A program made the translations under genes and the position numbers. Shown here piece after piece: positions 60,501 through 64,000 of a stretch of DNA of 64,000 nucleotides. The stretch is taken from contig NZ_CANQLZ010000007.1 in NCBI RefSeq assembly GCF_947624825.1, positions 1-64,000 of the forward strand, given 5' to 3'. The notes below the pieces were generated by a model. The model searched no databases, was not told the DNA's origin, and was given only the letters and a program-made list of their open reading frames with translations. The stretch is from an uncultured Acinetobacter sp. (GTDB taxonomy: Bacteria > Pseudomonadota > Gammaproteobacteria > Pseudomonadales > Moraxellaceae). Every line of letters starts with the position of its first letter. The first letter of the stretch is position 1.

Positions 60501-61703
60501 ATGAAACGGATTGCAATTGTGGGTGCAGGGCCTGCAGGCTTAATGGCAGCAGAAGTGTTAAGCCAACTTGATTATCAGGTGCAGGTCTTTGAACAAAAGC
60601 CTTCAGCGGCACGTAAATTTTTAATGGCAGGTAAAACTGGTTTAAATATTTCACATGCTGAAGATGTAGCGCAGTTTATTCAGCGTTATGATCAAAGCGA
60701 TTGGCTGGCGCCGTGGGTCATGCAGTGGGATGCCAAATGGATCCAAGATTGGATGCAAGATTTAGGCATTGCTTCGTATGTGGGTTCATCAGGCCGTATT
60801 TTTCCCATGGAGATGAAAGCTGCGCCTTTATTGCGTGCGTGGTTAAAACGTCTTAACGCGGCTGGGGTGGAGTTCTTTTATCGTCATCAAGTGAAGAACT
60901 TAAATGATCATTGCTTAAGCGTGTATGACCTGAAAAATGATTGCTTACGTGAAGAATCGTTTGATGCCATTATTTTAGCCTGTGGCGCTGTATCATGGTC
61001 TGCGCTTGGCAGTGATGGTGCATGGCAAGCATGGTTGGAACCCAATAGTATTGCACCTTTTCAAGCCAGTAATGCAGGGGTGGAATATGCATGGTCTAAG
61101 TTTATGCAACCTGTGTTTGGGCAGCCCTTAAAACGCGTACATGCATGGGTTGAACAGGGCGACAAAGCCATGGGTGATATTGTGATTAGCCACTATGGTT
61201 TAGAAAGTGGCTTAATTTACAAGCAAGGGCGTGCTTTACGTGACATGCAGCAGCAACAAGGCAAGATGTGTTTAAGTTTAGATTTAATGCCTGAATTAAG
61301 CTTAGACGAGTTAAGCCAAAAACTTAAGCCAAGTAAAAAGCAGTCTTTGAGCAATATTTGGCGTAAAGCAGGTTTAGATGCAGCCAAAGCCAATTTGGTG
61401 CGTGAATTGGTTGCAAAAGAAATTTGGCAAGATCATGTGCAGTTGGCTGGGGCCATTAAACATTTAACGCTAAGATTAGATGGTTTTCGTCCTATTGAAG
61501 AAGCCATTAGTTGTGCAGGTGGTATACGCCGTGAGGTTTTCACTGAACACTTGGCACTTAGCGCACAGCCACATATCTTTGCATGCGGTGAAATGCTAGA
61601 TTGGGATGCACCAACAGGCGGTTATCTGCTGACTGCATGTTTTGCCACAGGGCGCGCAGCAGGGCATGGCGTACATACATACTTAAGCCATCTAAAGCCT
61701 TAA
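60501..61703 (+). CDS. NAD(P)/FAD-dependent oxidoreductase, HI0933/YhiN-like (PP4765 type)
   Basis: The 400-residue flavoprotein begins with the FAD loop IAIVGAGPAGLMAAEVL (about 4-20) and the family phrase ARKFLMAGKTGLNISHAE (about 37-54). It has SSGRIFPMEMKAAPLLRAWL, the substrate-binding-like middle, and the terminal FACGEMLDWDAPTGGYLLTACFATGRAAG. This is the HI0933-like group (the subset named after P. putida PP4765); the physiological reaction is not established. The start is three bases after the methyltransferase stop. Its 3' end overlaps the convergent lipoprotein gene by four bases. Confidence 0.88.
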   Translation: MKRIAIVGAGPAGLMAAEVLSQLDYQVQVFEQKPSAARKFLMAGKTGLNISHAEDVAQFIQRYDQSDWLAPWVMQWDAKWIQDWMQDLGIASYVGSSGRIFPMEMKAAPLLRAWLKRLNAAGVEFFYRHQVKNLNDHCLSVYDLKNDCLREESFDAIILACGAVSWSALGSDGAWQAWLEPNSIAPFQASNAGVEYAWSKFMQPVFGQPLKRVHAWVEQGDKAMGDIVISHYGLESGLIYKQGRALRDMQQQQGKMCLSLDLMPELSLDELSQKLKPSKKQSLSNIWRKAGLDAAKANLVRELVAKEIWQDHVQLAGAIKHLTLRLDGFRPIEEAISCAGGIRREVFTEHLALSAQPHIFACGEMLDWDAPTGGYLLTACFATGRAAGHGVHTYLSHLKP

Positions 61704-62218
61704 GGTTGATATTGGGCTTGCCAATGCTCAAGTTGTTGGTGCGCATGTAGAAAATGCCCAATGCTTTGCATAGCAATTTCTTGTTGGCGTAGTGTATTGC
61801 TGCCAGTGATTCTGGCTGCATACAATAGATCTTGCTGCTGCCAATAGTCATACATAATGCCTTGAATATAACGACCTTGCTCAGTTTTTAAATCTAAATC
61901 TTTTAACATGATTAAAGCTGAGCCAATGTTGTCACGTTTACGCAATAAGGCAAAATCTTCACTTAAGGTACCTGCCTCACGCATGGCAATTAATTCATCT
62001 TCTATGGCATCACTCATCTCATTAAAACGGCTGTCGTAATCATTTAAGACGCTAATGTCATGTTGATCATATTGGGTTAAAGCAAAATTTTTCACTGGTT
62101 CGTTGATCAGTTGTTGCATGACGCTATCTTGCGCCTTAGGCGTTTCTACAGGTTCATGACATGCAGCCAAGATTAAACCTGTCAAGATCATTGGCGCTAG
62201 CAAATAAACCATACGCAT
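61700..62218 (-). CDS. putative lipoprotein of unknown function
   Basis: The 172-residue product has a lipoprotein signal (MVYLLAPMILTGLILAAC, lipobox ILAAC, Cys at about 20) followed by HEPVETPKAQ. The mature part is helical and rich in Gln, Asp and Met, with no recognisable domain. GAGGG lies eight bases before the ATG. Residue +2 is His, so outer-membrane sorting is plausible. It is 19 bases downstream of the methyltransferase gene on the same strand. Confidence 0.75.
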   Translation of the reverse strand: MRMVYLLAPMILTGLILAACHEPVETPKAQDSVMQQLINEPVKNFALTQYDQHDISVLNDYDSRFNEMSDAIEDELIAMREAGTLSEDFALLRKRDNIGSALIMLKDLDLKTEQGRYIQGIMYDYWQQQDLLYAARITGSNTLRQQEIAMQSIGHFLHAHQQLEHWQAQYQP

Positions 62219-62237
62219 AACGTGCCCTCATTCTTAT

Positions 62238-63014
62238 TTATGGCAACTTTTGAAAGTGATAGGCAAAGGTTTGATAGGGAAAGCAAATTTCCTGATCTTT
62301 TGTTAAACCAGTATGTTCAAAGACAATCTGTTCAAATTGTTGTTTGAGATGTTGCTGTTGCTCTTTTGCTAAAGCAGCAATAAAACTGGTCGAAAGCAAA
62401 CGCTTTGACACCACCTGTTGCACTGTTCCGATGTGTTGGTGTTGTAATACTTGTTGGTCTACCATAGCAAAGAGCACTTGATCTTCAAAGACTTTTTTCC
62501 ATTGACCACTATGATAACGTGGGGTATCACCTTCAAGGGTTTGTATCACATCGGCAAGTGCTTTAACCCATGGCACAGTTTCATCTCGTTGATTCCAAAT
62601 TAAGCCCAAAGCAGCATTGGGTTTTAACACCCGATGGATCTCTTGCAGTGCCGATGAATTAGCAAACCAATGAAAAGACTGTGCACAGGTCACTGCATCA
62701 AACTGCTCAGGCTGAAATGGTAAAGATTCGCTTAATGCTTGTATGGCATGAATATCAGGAAATTGTTGTTGTAGTTGCTCAAGCATAGCGGCCACGGGGT
62801 CGGCTGCAATAATATGTGAGCTAATTGTTTGTAAGTGCGGAATAAATTTACCGGTGCCACTGCCTAAATCTAAAATATGGCTGTTTGTATTGAGCTTTAA
62901 TTGTTGTTGTAACCAAGCTTGTATGGCGGGTGGATAACTTGGACGCACATCTTGATACAGTTTTGCCGCTGTAGCAAAGCCTACGGCTGCGGCAGGATGC
63001 AATGATTGTGTCAT
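62238..63014 (-). CDS. class I SAM-dependent methyltransferase
   Basis: The 258-residue protein has motif I ILDLGSGTGKFIPHL (about 43-57), motif II IIAADPVAAML, and VTCAQSFHWFANSSALQEIHRVLKPNAALGLIWN (about 108-142, read in parts), the pattern of Methyltransf_11-type enzymes related to the yeast trans-aconitate/Crg1 group. The N-terminal FATAAKLYQDVRPSYPPAIQAWL is typical of that group. The substrate is unknown. The ribosome site is weak. It is divergent from the partial hydrolase-like gene. Confidence 0.88.
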   Translation of the reverse strand: MTQSLHPAAAVGFATAAKLYQDVRPSYPPAIQAWLQQQLKLNTNSHILDLGSGTGKFIPHLQTISSHIIAADPVAAMLEQLQQQFPDIHAIQALSESLPFQPEQFDAVTCAQSFHWFANSSALQEIHRVLKPNAALGLIWNQRDETVPWVKALADVIQTLEGDTPRYHSGQWKKVFEDQVLFAMVDQQVLQHQHIGTVQQVVSKRLLSTSFIAALAKEQQQHLKQQFEQIVFEHTGLTKDQEICFPYQTFAYHFQKLP

Positions 63015-63135
63015 ATTTTGTGCTTTTTAATCTTATTGATATCTATAAAATAACACTATTCATCGCGCTGACAAGTAGGTTCGCGGATCGTAACCCTCGT
63101 AATAAAAATAAGCGCCTAACGCTTTTGGTTGAAAC

Positions 63136-64000
63136 ATGGAAAAACAGATTATTTTTGAAGATGAGCATATTCGTGTGATTTGGATGCCCGGTCAGTCCGA
63201 GCAACTAATTTTCTCGTTTGGTGACTTAATTACCCGCGCCAAAGGCAACAACATCAATGCCGAAAAGTCCTTAGCCAAATACCATTTTAACGTGATTGGC
63301 ATTATGCCCAAAGAGCGTTCATGGTTTCCGCATAAATCCATGCAAGCTATGCTCATTGCCATTGCACCTATCATGGCAAAATTTAGGCGACGTATTGCTT
63401 ATGCAGGTTCTATGGGCGGTTATGCTGCGATTAAATATTCAAAACAATTGGGCTGTCAGCGTGTGGTGGCATTAGTGCCGCAATACTCAATTGACCCGCA
63501 AGATGTTGATGATCCGCGCTATAACATGTTCTTTCATAAAGACAATAATCAAAATATGCGGGTTACTACACAGGATGTCAGCACAGAGTGCGAGTACATC
63601 ATTGTTTATGATCCGTATTGTGTTGAGGATCGTCGTCATTATGAAAAATTAAAAGCAGTTTTACCCAATTTACATACTTTAAACTTGCCATTTACCGGAC
63701 ATGATGCAATTGCCATTTTGGCCAGTTCAGAGCTTTTGAATGACTTTTTAACGCGTGAATTTGATGCAGAGTTTTTCTATCAAAAAATGCGTCAGGTCAA
63801 AAAAAACAGTAAGTTTTATTATCGTAAAGTGATTGAAAACCTGTTACCGCGGCATCGCTTTGCTTTAGGGAAAATTTTAAAAAATAACCATTTGGCACTC
63901 GATCAGCAATTTTTTGACAACAAGCTCAAACAAAGTTTAGTGCGTGAATTACTTAGCAATAAACAAGTGAGTCAGCAAGATCTTGAAAAATTAGGTATTC
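63136..64000 (+). CDS. alpha/beta-hydrolase-like protein, 3' end beyond the window
   Basis: An open frame runs from the ATG at 63136 to the window end (288 codons, no stop). It contains RRIAYAGSMGGYAAIKYSKQL (about 93-112), a GxSxGG nucleophile-elbow motif as in alpha/beta hydrolases, the acid candidate in IIVYDPYCVEDRRHYEK, and a late His in LPFTGHDAIAILAS (about 190-203), together a plausible Ser-Asp-His triad. A helical, basic C-terminal part follows. Similar domains occur with TPR or polysaccharide-related proteins, but that link is from memory and weak. The function is not assigned. Confidence 0.7.
   Translation, partial: MEKQIIFEDEHIRVIWMPGQSEQLIFSFGDLITRAKGNNINAEKSLAKYHFNVIGIMPKERSWFPHKSMQAMLIAIAPIMAKFRRRIAYAGSMGGYAAIKYSKQLGCQRVVALVPQYSIDPQDVDDPRYNMFFHKDNNQNMRVTTQDVSTECEYIIVYDPYCVEDRRHYEKLKAVLPNLHTLNLPFTGHDAIAILASSELLNDFLTREFDAEFFYQKMRQVKKNSKFYYRKVIENLLPRHRFALGKILKNNHLALDQQFFDNKLKQSLVRELLSNKQVSQQDLEKLGI

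Overview
The window reads as chromosomal DNA of a gamma-proteobacterium, most likely an Acinetobacter (Moraxellaceae). The DNA is AT-rich. Gene order and protein signatures fit that genus: rimP-nusA-infB-rbfA behind an initiator tRNA, an mnh operon with a fused A/B subunit, recC-recB-recD without ptrA, a two-domain polyphosphate:AMP phosphotransferase of the type studied in A. johnsonii, and gspF-gspG as an isolated pair. The genus call is inference from these features. I could not fix the species.

Layout. 1-5450: the 3' part of tRNA-fMet, then the translation operon rimP-nusA-infB-rbfA. 5452-11681 (minus): six-gene Mrp/Mnh cation/proton antiporter operon. 11682-12022: non-coding, rich in inverted repeats. 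12023-15657 (minus): hisIE, a compact UvrD-like helicase and a degenerate ABC-type ATPase. 15796-17184: small membrane protein and patatin-like lipase. 17264-21902 (minus): two paralogous poly-Gly lipoproteins around an outer-membrane beta-barrel, each gene with its own terminator. 22112-25328 (minus): ubiE-ubiJ-ubiB. 25495-28367: FFLEELY-like protein, polyphosphate:AMP phosphotransferase and a DUF697-like protein. 28524-37596: recC-recB-recD. 37597-38229: a candidate GacA-activated, CsrA/RsmA-sequestering small RNA, followed by the rpsO promoter. 38230-40824: rpsO-pnp. 40870-46764 (minus): YdcH-like, CbpM-like, hslO, a KefB/C-like antiporter and priA. 46919-49218: gspF-gspG and a small membrane protein. 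49252-51647 (minus): corC-lnt. 51804-58609: tusA, a TPR protein, ETF-QO (minus), a DUF1285 protein, murI, a DUF4062 protein and hemH. 58620-64000: a glyoxalase-II-like hydrolase, a 59-codon membrane protein, yacG, a divergent TrmB-like methyltransferase, a flavoprotein, a lipoprotein, a methyltransferase, and an alpha/beta-hydrolase-like gene cut by the window end.

Most of the window is housekeeping: translation, RNA decay, recombination and replication restart, quinone and haem synthesis, lipoprotein maturation, ion homeostasis and type II secretion. No insertion sequence, prophage, integron or CRISPR array was seen.

The strongest unexpected signal lies between recD and rpsO. An 18-bp dyad matches the GacA box (TGTAAG-N6-CTTACA) at 11 of 12 defined positions. 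About 60 bp downstream a short RNA appears to start that ends in a strong terminator and carries four GGA motifs, each placeable in a hairpin loop. That is the architecture of RsmY/RsmZ/CsrB RNAs. Other points of note are the ATPase with degraded catalytic motifs beside an intact UvrD-like helicase, a four-cysteine insertion in RecC, the lipoprotein/barrel cluster, and interleaved inverted repeats downstream of gspG.
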